From a bacterium (GTDB lineage Bacteria > Actinomycetota > Acidimicrobiia > Spongiisociales > Spongiisociaceae): 64,000 bases of DNA. Both the position numbers and the translations under genes were made by a program. The DNA lies in assembly GCA_028820935.1 (NCBI GenBank), contig JAPPHZ010000045.1:62001-126000 (forward strand), read 5' to 3'. Of this stretch, positions 51,226-60,378 are shown piece by piece. A model generated the notes under the pieces. The model was not told the DNA's origin and did not search any database. It worked only from the letters and a program-made list of their open reading frames with translations. The first letter of the stretch is position 1. Every line of letters starts with the position of its first letter.

Positions 51226-52161
51226 TCAGGCCACCCCGCCCGGCGGCTCCATGGTCCGTTCACCCGCGGTCATGATTCCCTCCGATCCGTAAAGGAGGCT
51301 GGGCCGTCCCAGCCGGACTCCGCGGTCCGCCGGCGCGCCGCGCCGGTCGGCGACCAGGTACACGTTATCGATGATCCGGACCGGCCCGAAGCGCGCCGCC
51401 GCCACCAGAACCGTCTCGCCCTCGGCGATGGTCGCCGGGGTCATCGTCGCCGCCTCGCACAGCCGGACGTACTCCAATGCATCCTCGGGAACCGCACCCC
51501 GAACGGCCGCCTCCAGCACGGTAGCTGTCCGCTCACCCCGGTCGAACCGGTCGGCCGCCCGCATCAGACCGCTCGACAGGGCCAGAGCCTCGGCTCGGCG
51601 CCCTCCTAACAGCACGTTGCGCGACGACAGGGCCAGGCCGTCGACCTCCCGCACCAGGGGGCAGCCCACCACCTCGACCGGGAAGCCCAGGTCCCGGACG
51701 AGGCGGGTGATCAACGCCAGTTGCTGGGCGTCCTTGCGCCCGAAGTAGGCGCGATCGGGCTGCAGGCCGGCCAGCAGCCTGGTCACCACCGTGGCCACCC
51801 CGGCCATGTGACCGGGACGGAACTCCCCCTCCAGCCGCTCCCCGATACCGGCCACCGTCACTCCGGTCAGGGGTCGGCTCGGAAACATCTCCTCCGGGCC
51901 GGGCACGACCATCAGGTCTGTGCCGCATGCCTCGGCAAGCGCCAGGTCACGGTCCAGATCGGCCGGGTAGCGGGCCAGGTCGGCCGGGTCCTCGAACTGC
52001 AGCGGGTTCACGTAGAGCGTGGCCACGGTCTGATCGCACTCGGCCACGGAACGCTCCATCAGCGAGAGGTGGCCCTCGTGGAGAAAGCCCATGGTCGGCA
52101 CGAGACCTACCACGCCGGCGGCCTGCCCCCTGGCCTCCGCCATCGTGGTCACCACCCTCAC
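51226..52161 (-). CDS. panC: pantoate--beta-alanine ligase
   Basis: Makes pantothenate from pantoate, beta-alanine and ATP. A 311-residue protein with the HxGH motif in VPTMGFLHEGHLSLM and the pantoate-binding VNPLQFEDPADLARYP. YFGRKDAQQL and LALSSRNVLL (KMSKS-like) complete the pattern. Start GTG 52161 lies in a GTGA overlap with the DUF2520 stop; an open frame further upstream runs inside that gene. The C terminus extends about 30 residues beyond the usual end (RRGAPADRGVRLGRPSLLYG). Confidence 0.94.
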   Translation of the reverse strand: MRVVTTMAEARGQAAGVVGLVPTMGFLHEGHLSLMERSVAECDQTVATLYVNPLQFEDPADLARYPADLDRDLALAEACGTDLMVVPGPEEMFPSRPLTGVTVAGIGERLEGEFRPGHMAGVATVVTRLLAGLQPDRAYFGRKDAQQLALITRLVRDLGFPVEVVGCPLVREVDGLALSSRNVLLGGRRAEALALSSGLMRAADRFDRGERTATVLEAAVRGAVPEDALEYVRLCEAATMTPATIAEGETVLVAAARFGPVRIIDNVYLVADRRGAPADRGVRLGRPSLLYGSEGIMTAGERTMEPPGGVA

Positions 52162-53033
52162 GACGGCCCCCCTTCCTCGGTGGCCGGACCCGGCGAACAA
52201 GATCCTCCAGGCGGGCGGGCCGCCAGCCGGAGTATCTCCTCCACCTCGACCCTCCCGGCCAGCTGGGCGGTCAGCCCGGTCAAGACCCGGAAGGCTTCCG
52301 ATGCGTCCGGCGCGTGGCGGTCGACCGCCTCGATCTGGCGCCGGACGGTCCCGAGATCGCCCCGCGAGATAGGCCCGGTCAACGACTCCCGGAATCCCAG
52401 GTCGAAGGCGTTGGCGACCGCCTGCTCCACCATGGGGCGGGCCGCCGCCGGATCCACGCCGGCCTCCGTGAACATGTACTCCGCCACGCAGAGCGCCGCC
52501 GAGACGTAGTTGGCGGCCACGCCGCCCGCTGCGTGGTAGAGGGCCTTGCGGTCATCCGCCACCCGGAACGGTCGGCATCCCAGCGACCGGGCGAAGGATT
52601 CCAGCTCCGCAGCCCAATCGGAGGGGGCGGTTATCCCGACGAACGCGCCCGGTAGGGCACGGGATCCGGCCTCCCAGCCGGGCAAGGTCTGCAGCGGGTG
52701 GAAGCTGCCGGTTACGAGGCCGGCCTCGCGGAGCGGGTCCAGCACCCGGACCGATGTGAGGCCCGAGAGATGGATGGCGCCGCGTACCCGATCCGCTGTG
52801 GGACACAAGCTCGCGGCGACCTCGGGCAGGGCGTCGTCCCGGACCGCCACCACCAGCAGATCGGCCTCGGGCAACGGCTCTCCCATGAGCCGGATCCGGA
52901 CCCCGAGGTGTTCGGCCAGCGCCTGGTTACTGGTCCGGCGACCGAACAGGCCCACCAACTCGTGACCCGCGGTCCGAGCGGCCACCGCCAGCGATCCACC
53001 GGCCCGTCCCGGACCCACGACGACGATCCTCAT
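52158..53033 (-). CDS. Rossmann-fold protein with DUF2520, putative ketopantoate-type reductase
   Basis: A 291-residue protein. The N-terminal NAD(P) fold starts RIVVVGPGRAGGSLA, and the C-terminal DUF2520 helical domain contains ALYHAAGGVAANYVSAAL. The fold and domain order resemble ketopantoate and pyrroline-5-carboxylate reductases. Translational coupling to panC and position before coaX suggest that it supplies pantoate, the one pantothenate step without a gene in this window. This role is inference. Its last 20 residues (PPGGSCSPGPATEEGGPS) are disordered. Confidence 0.8.
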   Translation of the reverse strand: MRIVVVGPGRAGGSLAVAARTAGHELVGLFGRRTSNQALAEHLGVRIRLMGEPLPEADLLVVAVRDDALPEVAASLCPTADRVRGAIHLSGLTSVRVLDPLREAGLVTGSFHPLQTLPGWEAGSRALPGAFVGITAPSDWAAELESFARSLGCRPFRVADDRKALYHAAGGVAANYVSAALCVAEYMFTEAGVDPAAARPMVEQAVANAFDLGFRESLTGPISRGDLGTVRRQIEAVDRHAPDASEAFRVLTGLTAQLAGRVEVEEILRLAARPPGGSCSPGPATEEGGPS

Positions 53034-53145
53034 TCACGCTCCTGGTTGCGGTCCGGATGGTCCGGTACCGATCCGTGGCCCAGATTACAACCTCCGCCGT
53101 GGCTGCCCGCCTTGCCCGCACCGGGCGGCGCGACTGGGTAGACGC

Positions 53146-53940
<795 letters not shown>

Positions 53941-54054
53941 CGCGGGCCGGCGCTGTAAGTCAGAAACACGGGCCAAAGTTAATCAGGCGCGCGGCGGCAA
54001 CCGCGGTATTACCCACCAAGTGATTTCGCGGCCTGATCCGGTCGCGCCGACCCA

Positions 54055-54792
54055 TCAGAACGAGGCCTGGCTCCAGTAGTCCAGCACGTCGCCCCGGCCT
54101 TCCACCCGGACGTCATCGGGCGGGATCCGGTTCCAGAGGTACAGGTACAGGTCGGAGGCCCGACCCGTCACAGTGCAATCCACCGGCCCCTCTCCCCCGG
54201 CGCAGCCGGCCGAGTCGTCCGGGCCGAAGGAGGCCGTCCAGTGACGGCCCGCATCGGTGGCGACCACCCGGAGGGTTCGGACCTCGGGAGCCCTCGGACC
54301 ACGGTCTGGCCGCGAGATGAAGAACACGACCAACTCGTCGATCCCGTCCGCGGCGTGTTCCGTATCGAAGCCGGTAACTGCGCCGGCTACCAGTTCGGAG
54401 TCAACTCGATGGATGGCGGTCTCGTGCGCCTGGCGCCGCGCCCAGAACGCCCGGGAGTCGGGCATCTGCATGAAGGTCCAGCAGTCGAGATCGTCGGGGG
54501 CGGACTCCAGGGCCGATACCAGCCGCGCGTGGCCCTGCCGGAACCAGTCCACCAGCCCTTCGTCGGGGGGCCAGCCGCCGGGGAGCACGTCCTCGCGGTC
54601 CGGAGGCTCCGGCCTGGCATCCCGGACCAATGCGCCCGCCCATCGGTGCACCCATCCGGTGTGGCGCAACAGCTGCCGCACGTTCCACTCGGGACAGGTT
54701 GGCACCGGATCGTCCAAGGACAGGCCGGCTGCAACAGCGGCCATGCGCCGGCCCTCGGCGCGGAGCGATCCGATCCAGGCGCTCACGTCCAT
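54055..54792 (-). CDS. maleylpyruvate isomerase-family, mycothiol-dependent-type enzyme
   Basis: A 245-residue protein of the TIGR03083/DinB-like fold. The N-terminal four-helix bundle has VPTCPEWNVRQLLRHTGWVHRW, with a metal-ligand His, and a later ARRQAHETAIHRVDSEL, the second His pair of the family. The C-terminal domain is SCP2-like, with the strand GEGPVDCTVTGRASDLYLYLW. Relatives use mycothiol for isomerase or transferase reactions. This agrees with an actinobacterial host; the substrate is unknown. Confidence 0.85.
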   Translation of the reverse strand: MDVSAWIGSLRAEGRRMAAVAAGLSLDDPVPTCPEWNVRQLLRHTGWVHRWAGALVRDARPEPPDREDVLPGGWPPDEGLVDWFRQGHARLVSALESAPDDLDCWTFMQMPDSRAFWARRQAHETAIHRVDSELVAGAVTGFDTEHAADGIDELVVFFISRPDRGPRAPEVRTLRVVATDAGRHWTASFGPDDSAGCAGGEGPVDCTVTGRASDLYLYLWNRIPPDDVRVEGRGDVLDYWSQASF

Positions 54793-54795
54793 CGG

Positions 54796-55011
54796 CTAGC
54801 CGCCCGCGAGCGGGATCCTCAGGACCAGGTGATCCTCCTCCACCGACCAGACCGCCCCGCCGACCAGGGCGAAATCGGTGTAGTCCGTCTCGGCCTGCTC
54901 TATGAACGCCCTCCGGCCCTCGCCCGCCACCGGGGGCAGGGGACGCCGGCGCACGGCTTCGGCGCGGTTTCGGAAGCGTTCCAGCATCGCATCGATATCG
55001 AACTGTGCCAC
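54796..55011 (-). CDS. small hypothetical protein
   Basis: A 71-residue acidic and basic mixed protein: AQFDIDAMLERFRNRAEAVR, then the string EQAETDYTDFALVGGAVW, ending VLRIPLAGG. GTG 55011 has an excellent ribosome binding site, GGAGAGGAGGGG. It is followed after three bases by the mycothiol-type enzyme gene, so the two share a transcript. I do not recognise the family. The strong start signal and coupling make it a real gene. Confidence 0.7.
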   Translation of the reverse strand: MAQFDIDAMLERFRNRAEAVRRRPLPPVAGEGRRAFIEQAETDYTDFALVGGAVWSVEEDHLVLRIPLAGG

Positions 55012-55401
55012 TGCCCCTCCTCTCCGGCTACCAGGAACGGTAGACGAGTACCGCGTGCTAGCCCTGATTATTCCTGTTCCCAGCACACCAACGCGGATCG
55101 GGCCACTTCAACCACACAAATTCGCAAGCGGCCACACTTCACCCTGCGGTTGATTCCGCACCGACTGGAAGACGGGACTGTTAGATGGTTGTAACCCCAG
55201 GTCAGGAGTACGAAGCATCCATTCTCGTCACCCGGACAGACCCCCACCATGAATAATCGGGGCTCGGAGCCGGCCACAGCCAGGCTGCAGGCAAGCGGCC
55301 GGGCGATCACAACGCCTGGGCCATCCGACCGAGCCGAAAGGGTCAAATACTTGCTAGAATGACTCCGGTTATCCTTGTATCCTTACTATCGGAGTTCCGA
55401 C
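55012..55401. other. 390-bp gap with candidate antitoxin promoter
   Basis: No open frame here looks real; a short one on the minus strand (55068-55346) has no ribosome binding site and no protein-like composition. GC is lower than in flanking genes. On the plus strand TGCTAGAAT (55352-55360) is a good extended -10 element without a recognisable -35, placing a start near 55367. GGAG (55391-55394) then precedes the AbrB-type ATG by seven bases. The rest shows nothing I can name. Confidence 0.4.
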
Positions 55402-55626
55402 ATGCTCGCCAAACTGACTTCCAAGAACCAGTTGACGCTACCCAAGGCCGTCATTTCGGCCTTCCCGGACGTGGACTACTTCGATGTCAACAGAGAACGT
55501 GGCCGTATCGTGCTTACCCCCGTGCGCCTCACGCGAGCAGGCGCGGTGCGGGACCGTCTCGCCGAACTGGGCCTTTCCGAGGCCGACGTAGCCGACGCAG
55601 TGGCATGGGCGCGCCGGACTGAATGA
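55402..55626 (+). CDS. AbrB/MazE-type antitoxin
   Basis: A 74-residue protein with the swapped-hairpin AbrB motif at the N terminus (LAKLTSKNQLTLPKAVI), followed by a strand pair and a C-terminal helical tail for toxin binding (RDRLAELGLSEADVADAVAWA). ATG 55402 has GGAG at seven bases; the frame opens at 55375 with TTG, which is less likely. It overlaps the PIN-domain gene by ATGA. Confidence 0.85.
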   Translation: MLAKLTSKNQLTLPKAVISAFPDVDYFDVNRERGRIVLTPVRLTRAGAVRDRLAELGLSEADVADAVAWARRTE

Positions 55627-56057
55627 AGCCACGCCGGCTGGTTCTCGATACCAATGTTCTGGTGTCGGCCCTGCTCTTCACAGAAGGGTCGCTGTCATGG
55701 TTGCGCGCATCATGGCAGTCCAAGACGATGATTCCCCTGGCAAGCCGAGACACCACCAACGAGCTACTCCGAGTGCTCTCCTACCCGAAGTTCGAATTGG
55801 GCGCCGACGACATCGAACATCTACTGGCTGACTATCTGCCATGGTGCGAGCCGGTCACCGTGTCGGAACCACCTCGCGTGCCGGAATGCCGCGACCCCTT
55901 CGATCAGCCCTTCCTGGAACTGGCCCTTTGCGGCGAAGCCGACGCACTGGTAACGGGCGACCGGGATCTGCTCACCCTTGCCCCCGAGTTCCCGGTTCCG
56001 ATCGTCACGGCGCAAGCGATTAGACCCCGGGTGGCGGAATTGGAAAGTCCGTCCTGA
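55623..56057 (+). CDS. PIN-domain toxin (VapC-like ribonuclease)
   Basis: A 144-residue PIN domain of the COG1569 type. The first catalytic Asp is in LVLDTNVLVSALLF and the C-terminal acidic cluster is in EADALVTGDRDLLTL, with CRDPFDQPFLELAL between. Mg-dependent cleavage of RNA is expected. It is coupled to the antitoxin by a 4-base overlap. Its stop faces the AI-2E gene with nine bases between. Confidence 0.87.
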   Translation: MKPRRLVLDTNVLVSALLFTEGSLSWLRASWQSKTMIPLASRDTTNELLRVLSYPKFELGADDIEHLLADYLPWCEPVTVSEPPRVPECRDPFDQPFLELALCGEADALVTGDRDLLTLAPEFPVPIVTAQAIRPRVAELESPS

Positions 56058-56059
56058 CC

Positions 56060-56078
56060 GCGGGCGTCAACTGCCCGC
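56060..56078. terminator. short GC hairpin at the PIN / AI-2E convergent junction
   Basis: GCGGGC (56060-56065) pairs with GCCCGC (56073-56078) around GTCAACT. It overlaps the end of the minus-strand AI-2E gene. No T-tract. Confidence 0.35.
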
Positions 56079-57209
56079 CGTGTCTCCGGCGGGCGGCTCG
56101 GCTCCACCCGCGGGCTGCTCAGGCGCCGCGCCGAGGTGGGCCTCGTCCACGTGATGCTGCTCGACGTACGTGGAGATGAACGCCTGGATGATCGCGGTTG
56201 CGGGAAGGGCCACGAGCGCGCCGACCACGCCGAGGAGTGACGTTCCGACCAGCACCGATCCGAACGCCACCGCGGGATGGAGCGACATCGTGCGGGCGGT
56301 GATCCGGGGAGAGAGGACAATGTTCTCGATCTGCTGGTAGACCACCAACCCGACGATCACCACGACCGCGGTGATCGGGCGCACGGTCAGGGCCACCAGC
56401 ACCGGAACCAGCGCCGCCAGGTAGGTGCCGACAGCCGGGATGAACTGGCTGACCACCCCTACCCACACCGCCAGCGCCAGGGCGTATGGAACTCCCACTA
56501 TCAGCAGGAAGACGTAGGTGAATATGGCCGAGACCAGGGCCAGAAGGGCCCGGGAGTAGACGTAGCCCCCGGTCTTGCGGATAGCGATCTCCCAGATGCG
56601 GCTCACCTCGGCCTGGCGCTCGGGACGCACCAGGGACAGCACCCGCCTGCGGAAGCGAGGACCGTCCGCCAGCAGGTAGAAGGTGAACAGCGCCATGGTG
56701 AAGAGCTGCAGCAACAGGTTGACGGCCTGGGCGCCCAGGCCCAGCACGCCGGTCGCCACGGACGCGGCGTAGGTCTGGAAGGAGCCCTGGAGATCGAGCA
56801 TCCCGGCCGACACGTCGGAGAGGTTCAGGTCCAGACCGAACCGGTCGTTCAGGAAGGCGCTCAGGTCGGTCAACCAGCCGGGGACGTTGGATATCAGGGA
56901 GGCGACCTGCACCACCATGGGCGGGAAGGTGACCGCGACGAACACCAGACCGAAGACGACGGCTGCCGCGAACACCACGCTGGTGGCCAACCCCCGGCGC
57001 AATCCCCTCTTGGCCAGGAAGTCGACGCCAGGCTCCAGCGCGAAGGAGGCGAAGAGCGAGAGCAACAAGGCCAGAAGGAAACCCTTCAGCCGGATGACCC
57101 CCCACACCAGGAGGTAGGTGCCTAGGAAAGCCAGCACCACGAGCACGATGACACGAGGTATCCACGGCGGCATGCCGTCGTGCTTCCGGCTCCCGGCGTG
57201 GTGTTGCAT
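56067..57209 (-). CDS. AI-2E family (PerM-like) membrane transporter, second paralog
   Basis: A 380-residue protein with the same overall plan as the gene at 16962-18251: paired N-terminal helices, a long central region, and a C-terminal cluster with FIPAVGTYLAALVPVLVAL and GVVGALVALPATAIIQAFI. It ends in a Pro/Ala/Glu-rich tail. It is divergent from the acyl-CoA ligase gene. Function is known only as membrane export or antiport in the family. Confidence 0.85.
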   Translation of the reverse strand: MQHHAGSRKHDGMPPWIPRVIVLVVLAFLGTYLLVWGVIRLKGFLLALLLSLFASFALEPGVDFLAKRGLRRGLATSVVFAAAVVFGLVFVAVTFPPMVVQVASLISNVPGWLTDLSAFLNDRFGLDLNLSDVSAGMLDLQGSFQTYAASVATGVLGLGAQAVNLLLQLFTMALFTFYLLADGPRFRRRVLSLVRPERQAEVSRIWEIAIRKTGGYVYSRALLALVSAIFTYVFLLIVGVPYALALAVWVGVVSQFIPAVGTYLAALVPVLVALTVRPITAVVVIVGLVVYQQIENIVLSPRITARTMSLHPAVAFGSVLVGTSLLGVVGALVALPATAIIQAFISTYVEQHHVDEAHLGAAPEQPAGGAEPPAGDTAGS

Positions 57210-57316
57210 GCCGGAAAGCCTAACGGGGAGGGAGTATCCGGTTTAGACACCGAACCGGCCCGTGCCGCACTGTGCCGATAAAGTAGACCGCCGCACGAGA
57301 ACAGGAACGCCCGGAG

Positions 57317-59257
57317 ATGGACAGGCAACCGATCGTCTGGAAGGCCTCCGATGCGGAGGTGGCCCGCTCACGCACCGCCGACTTCATGGCCCGCCACGGG
57401 ATCGACACCTACCAAGATCTGGTCGAGCGGTCCATTACCGACCTGGAGTGGTTCTGGGAGGCCGCCATCGCCTATCTGGGCGTCCCCTTCTCGGAGCCCT
57501 ATCACACCCTGGTCGATACCAGCGACGGGATCCAGTTTCCCCGGTGGTTTTCAGGCGGGGAGATCAACCTCTCGGAGGTGTGCGTCGATCGCTGGGTGGC
57601 GCAGGATCCCGAGCGGACCGCGCTGGTGGCGGAGCGGGAGGACGGAACCCAGCGGAGCTACAGCTTCGGCGAGTTGCTGGAGATGGTGGAGCGGGCGGCC
57701 GGCGCCCTGGCGGAGGCCGGCGCCGCCAAGGGCGAAACGGTGGTCGGCTACCTTCCCATGACCCCCGAGGCCGTGGTATCGATGCTGGCAGCCGCCCGGA
57801 TCGGCGCCATCTACGTGCCGATCTTCTCAGGATTCGGCACCGAGGCGGTCGCCTCCCGGCTCGAAGCCTCGCAACCCGCGGTGATGGTGACCGCCGACGG
57901 ATACACCCGCCGGGGCAATCCCATCGGTATGAAGGAGACGGCCGACCGGGCCATCGAGGCGGCGGGCGTAACCCCCAACGTGATCGTGGTCCCGAACCTG
58001 GGACAACCCGACACTCCCTGGACGGCCGGACGAGACCGGTGGTGGGAGGAGTCGCTCGAGACCGCCCCGCGTATGGGCGCGGTTGCCACGGGCAGCGAGG
58101 ATCCGGTACTGCTGGCCTACACCTCCGGCACCACGGGAAAGCCCAAGGGAGTGGTCCACGTTCACGGCGGTCTGGCCGTAAAGCTGGCGGTCGAGGGTGC
58201 CTTCCAGTTCGAAATAGCGCCCGGAGACCGGGTGATGTGGATGACCGACCTGGGCTGGATCATGGGGCCTTGGATGGTGGTGGCCGGCCTGAGCAACGGT
58301 GCCTCCCTCGGCTGCTACGACGGCGCCCCCGACTACCCGACGCCCGGGCGCACCTGGCAGCTGGTCGAGTCGCTCGGTATCACGGTCCTAGGCATTTCCC
58401 CCACCCTGATCCGTGCCCTCCAGCCCCACGGCGCCCACCATGCCGCCGCGTGCAACCTGTCCGCTCTCCGGGCCATCGGTTCGACCGGCGAACCGTGGAA
58501 TCCGGACCCGTGGTGGTGGCTGTTCCGGGAGGTCGGGGGCGAGCGAGTGCCCATCATCAACATCTCGGGCGGGACCGAGATCGGGGCCTGCCTGCTTTCG
58601 GTAAACATGCTCCAAGGCATCAAGCCCACCTCTCTGGGCGGTCCGGCTCTCGGCATGGCTGTCGACGTGTACGACCAGGAGGGACACCCCCTGAGAGGCG
58701 ACGTCGGCGAGTTGGTGTGTTCCAAGGCGTGGCCCGGCATGACCCGGGGTTTCTGGGGCAAGGACGACCGGTACCTCGACACCTACTGGAACCGCTGGCC
58801 GGACATCTGGGTGCACGGCGACTGGGCATCGGTGGACGAGGACGGCTTCTGGTACCTGCACGGACGTTCGGACGACACGCTCAGCATCGCCGGCAAGCGG
58901 ATCGGTCCGGCCGAGATCGAATCGGCCGCGGTTGCCCATCCCGGCGTGTTGATGGCGGCGGCCATCGGGGTGCCGCATCCTGTCAAGGGCGAGGCCATCG
59001 CGGTGTACGCCGTGCCTACGGCGGGGACGGAGCACAGCCCGGAACTGGCAGAAGCCATCTCGGGAAGGGTGGTGGACCATCTGGGCAAGGCCTTCCGGCC
59101 GGTGGCGATCGAACTGGTTGAGGACCTGCCACGAACCCGGTCCGCCAAGATCATGCGCCGGGTGGTGCGGGCCCGCGCCCTGGGTCAGGAACCCGGCGAC
59201 CTGACCAGCCTCGAGAACCCCGCCGCCGTGGATGCCATCAACCGGCTCGAAGTCTAG
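57317..59257 (+). CDS. AMP-forming acyl-CoA synthetase, acetyl-CoA synthetase-like
   Basis: A 646-residue member of the ANL superfamily that activates a carboxylate to acyl-AMP and then to acyl-CoA. The P-loop is YTSGTTGKPKGVVH, the A5 motif is ISGGTEIG, and A8 is LHGRSDDTLSIAGKRIG. The C-terminal catalytic lysine is in RTRSAKIMRR, where acetyl-CoA synthetases have RSGK. The N-terminal ACS-type cap (RHGIDTYQDLVERSITDLEW) points to a short-chain acid such as acetate or propionate, but the exact substrate is open. The stop is the first CTAG of a heptad array. Confidence 0.88.
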   Translation: MDRQPIVWKASDAEVARSRTADFMARHGIDTYQDLVERSITDLEWFWEAAIAYLGVPFSEPYHTLVDTSDGIQFPRWFSGGEINLSEVCVDRWVAQDPERTALVAEREDGTQRSYSFGELLEMVERAAGALAEAGAAKGETVVGYLPMTPEAVVSMLAAARIGAIYVPIFSGFGTEAVASRLEASQPAVMVTADGYTRRGNPIGMKETADRAIEAAGVTPNVIVVPNLGQPDTPWTAGRDRWWEESLETAPRMGAVATGSEDPVLLAYTSGTTGKPKGVVHVHGGLAVKLAVEGAFQFEIAPGDRVMWMTDLGWIMGPWMVVAGLSNGASLGCYDGAPDYPTPGRTWQLVESLGITVLGISPTLIRALQPHGAHHAAACNLSALRAIGSTGEPWNPDPWWWLFREVGGERVPIINISGGTEIGACLLSVNMLQGIKPTSLGGPALGMAVDVYDQEGHPLRGDVGELVCSKAWPGMTRGFWGKDDRYLDTYWNRWPDIWVHGDWASVDEDGFWYLHGRSDDTLSIAGKRIGPAEIESAAVAHPGVLMAAAIGVPHPVKGEAIAVYAVPTAGTEHSPELAEAISGRVVDHLGKAFRPVAIELVEDLPRTRSAKIMRRVVRARALGQEPGDLTSLENPAAVDAINRLEV

Positions 59258-59281
59258 TTTCTAGTTGCTAGTTGCTAGTTG
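59254..59281. repeat. CTAG heptad array after the acyl-CoA ligase gene
   Basis: CTAGTTT, CTAGTTG, CTAGTTG, CTAGTTG in perfect register, beginning on the TAG stop of the ligase gene. Unlike the 3.6 and 48.8 kb sites there is no mirrored right array before the convergent cytochrome gene; 59282-59308 contains only AT-rich sequence and TGACCACTGA. Confidence 0.8.
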
Positions 59282-59308
59282 TTGGTAACTTATACTGACC
59301 ACTGACGG

Positions 59309-59632
59309 CTATCTGCCCTGCTGTCGCATGATGTACTGGGCTACCCGGACGATCTGGTCCTCGGAGAGGGTGCGCCGGAAGGCGGGCATCCTCCCGATCC
59401 CGGCGTAGATCGACTGGACCAGGTAGGACTCGGGCTTGTCGGTCGATCTCGCGGCCTCGCCCACCAGAGCCACACCGGTACCGCCCCGCAGGTCCGAACC
59501 GTGGCAGCGGGCGCACATCTGGACGTATATCTCCTCGCCCGTAGCGTCCTCGGGCAGGTCAGGACCTCCGCATGCCACCATCACCAGAGCCAGGACGACG
59601 GAGGCACCCGCCGTGAGGATGCGCTTTCCCAC
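59309..59632 (-). CDS. class I cytochrome c lipoprotein
   Basis: A 107-residue protein. The signal ends in lipobox MVACG. A single heme-binding site, CARCH, lies near residues 41-45, with the axial methionine in GRMPAFRRTLSE. The size is that of small monoheme electron carriers anchored to the outside of the membrane. It is last of three minus-strand genes after the HTH regulator. It may collect electrons from a dehydrogenase; a link to the divergent xanthine dehydrogenase is only a suggestion from position. Confidence 0.88.
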   Translation of the reverse strand: MGKRILTAGASVVLALVMVACGGPDLPEDATGEEIYVQMCARCHGSDLRGGTGVALVGEAARSTDKPESYLVQSIYAGIGRMPAFRRTLSEDQIVRVAQYIMRQQGR

Positions 59633-59637
59633 CGCGC

Positions 59638-60000
59638 CTACTCGCCTCGGATCGAGTTGAGGTAGTTGTAGATGGTGATGCGGCTCACCCCCATCAGGTC
59701 GGCTACCTCGTTGATGGACTTGCGGAGCCGGAAGGCCCCGCGCTCATCCAGCAGCCGGACCGCCACCTGCTTCTGGACCCGGCCCAGCTCGGCCAGCCTG
59801 CCGCCCAACTCCCCTTCCACCTGGGTGACCAGGTGGTCCAGGGCGTCATGGAGGGTCAGGACGCGTACCGCCGCCACCAACTCCCCCTCCCATTCGAGGA
59901 GTATGCAGTCGCCGTCGGTCCTGTTCGGGTCGATGATCTCGGCCCCCATCGCCTCGACCAGGGGCCGCACCGCCTCCAGCAGGGGATGCTCCTCCCTCAT
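59638..60000 (-). CDS. small HTH transcriptional regulator with N-terminal sensor-like domain
   Basis: A 120-residue protein. Residues 1-45 look like a PAS-like or YheO-like strand pattern (PLVEAMGAEIIDPNRTDGDC, ILLEWEGELVAAVRVL). An amphipathic helix follows, and the C-terminal HTH has LRKSINEVADLMGVSRITIY followed by NYLNSIRGE, similar to the YheO/DprA-type winged helix. The ATG overlaps the upstream stop (ATGA). The nearest palindrome is ATTTTG-A-CAAAAT at 60299-60311, a plausible operator. Confidence 0.75.
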   Translation of the reverse strand: MREEHPLLEAVRPLVEAMGAEIIDPNRTDGDCILLEWEGELVAAVRVLTLHDALDHLVTQVEGELGGRLAELGRVQKQVAVRLLDERGAFRLRKSINEVADLMGVSRITIYNYLNSIRGE

Positions 60001-60236
60001 GGAGTGACCGTCATGGTCACCGCCACCCGGGTGGCGCCGGCCTCCATCGCCGCCCTGATGCCCGCGGCCGCCCTGTCGAGCACCACGTCAAGGTCGCCCT
60101 CGACAGAGGTCCCGAACGGGCCTATGTCAGGCGACAGCGGAGCGAGCGCCTCTATGGCCGCCTGGACGTGGGGCCCCTGCCTGCCTTCGGTAAAAGGCTC
60201 CACTGTGAACTCGGCGCGGGCCAGCACTTTCCACAC
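59997..60236 (-). CDS. thiamine-binding-like (MTH1187/YkoF-type) small protein
   Basis: A 79-residue ferredoxin-like fold protein. IEALAPLSPDIGPFGTSVEGDL corresponds to the MTH1187/YkoF core (PMGTVIEG in others), followed by a helix and the strand GATRVAVTMTVTP. Family members bind thiamine or related pyrimidines, or cobalamin-like ligands; here the ligand is unknown. It is first in the regulator-cytochrome unit. Confidence 0.7.
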   Translation of the reverse strand: MWKVLARAEFTVEPFTEGRQGPHVQAAIEALAPLSPDIGPFGTSVEGDLDVVLDRAAAGIRAAMEAGATRVAVTMTVTP

Positions 60237-60298
60237 TCCTTGATCCGGGCGCCACGAGGTTAAACATGGTTGCCGAAGTTGCTTCCGAGATTGCTAGG

Positions 60299-60311
60299 AT
60301 TTTGACAAAAT
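60299..60311. promoter_or_regulatory. 13-bp perfect palindrome ATTTTG-A-CAAAAT, candidate operator
   Basis: The only AT-rich island in a GC-rich intergenic region, 63 bases from the first minus-strand gene and 68 bases before xanthine dehydrogenase. It contains TTGACA (60302-60307), usable as a -35 for the plus-strand gene, though I see no good -10 at 17 bp. A repressor bound here would cover that element. GGAGGAGG (60366-60373) is the ribosome binding site of the dehydrogenase. Confidence 0.6.
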
Positions 60312-60378
60312 GTAAAAGTAATCCGCAGAGCCGACTGCCACGACCGGCAAGCAGGCCCTTTGGTTGGAGGAGGCGACC

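Noticed and set aside
55068-55346. Minus-strand 92-codon open frame in the gap before the AbrB gene
   Set aside because: No ribosome binding site, no recognised domain, and composition unlike neighbouring genes.
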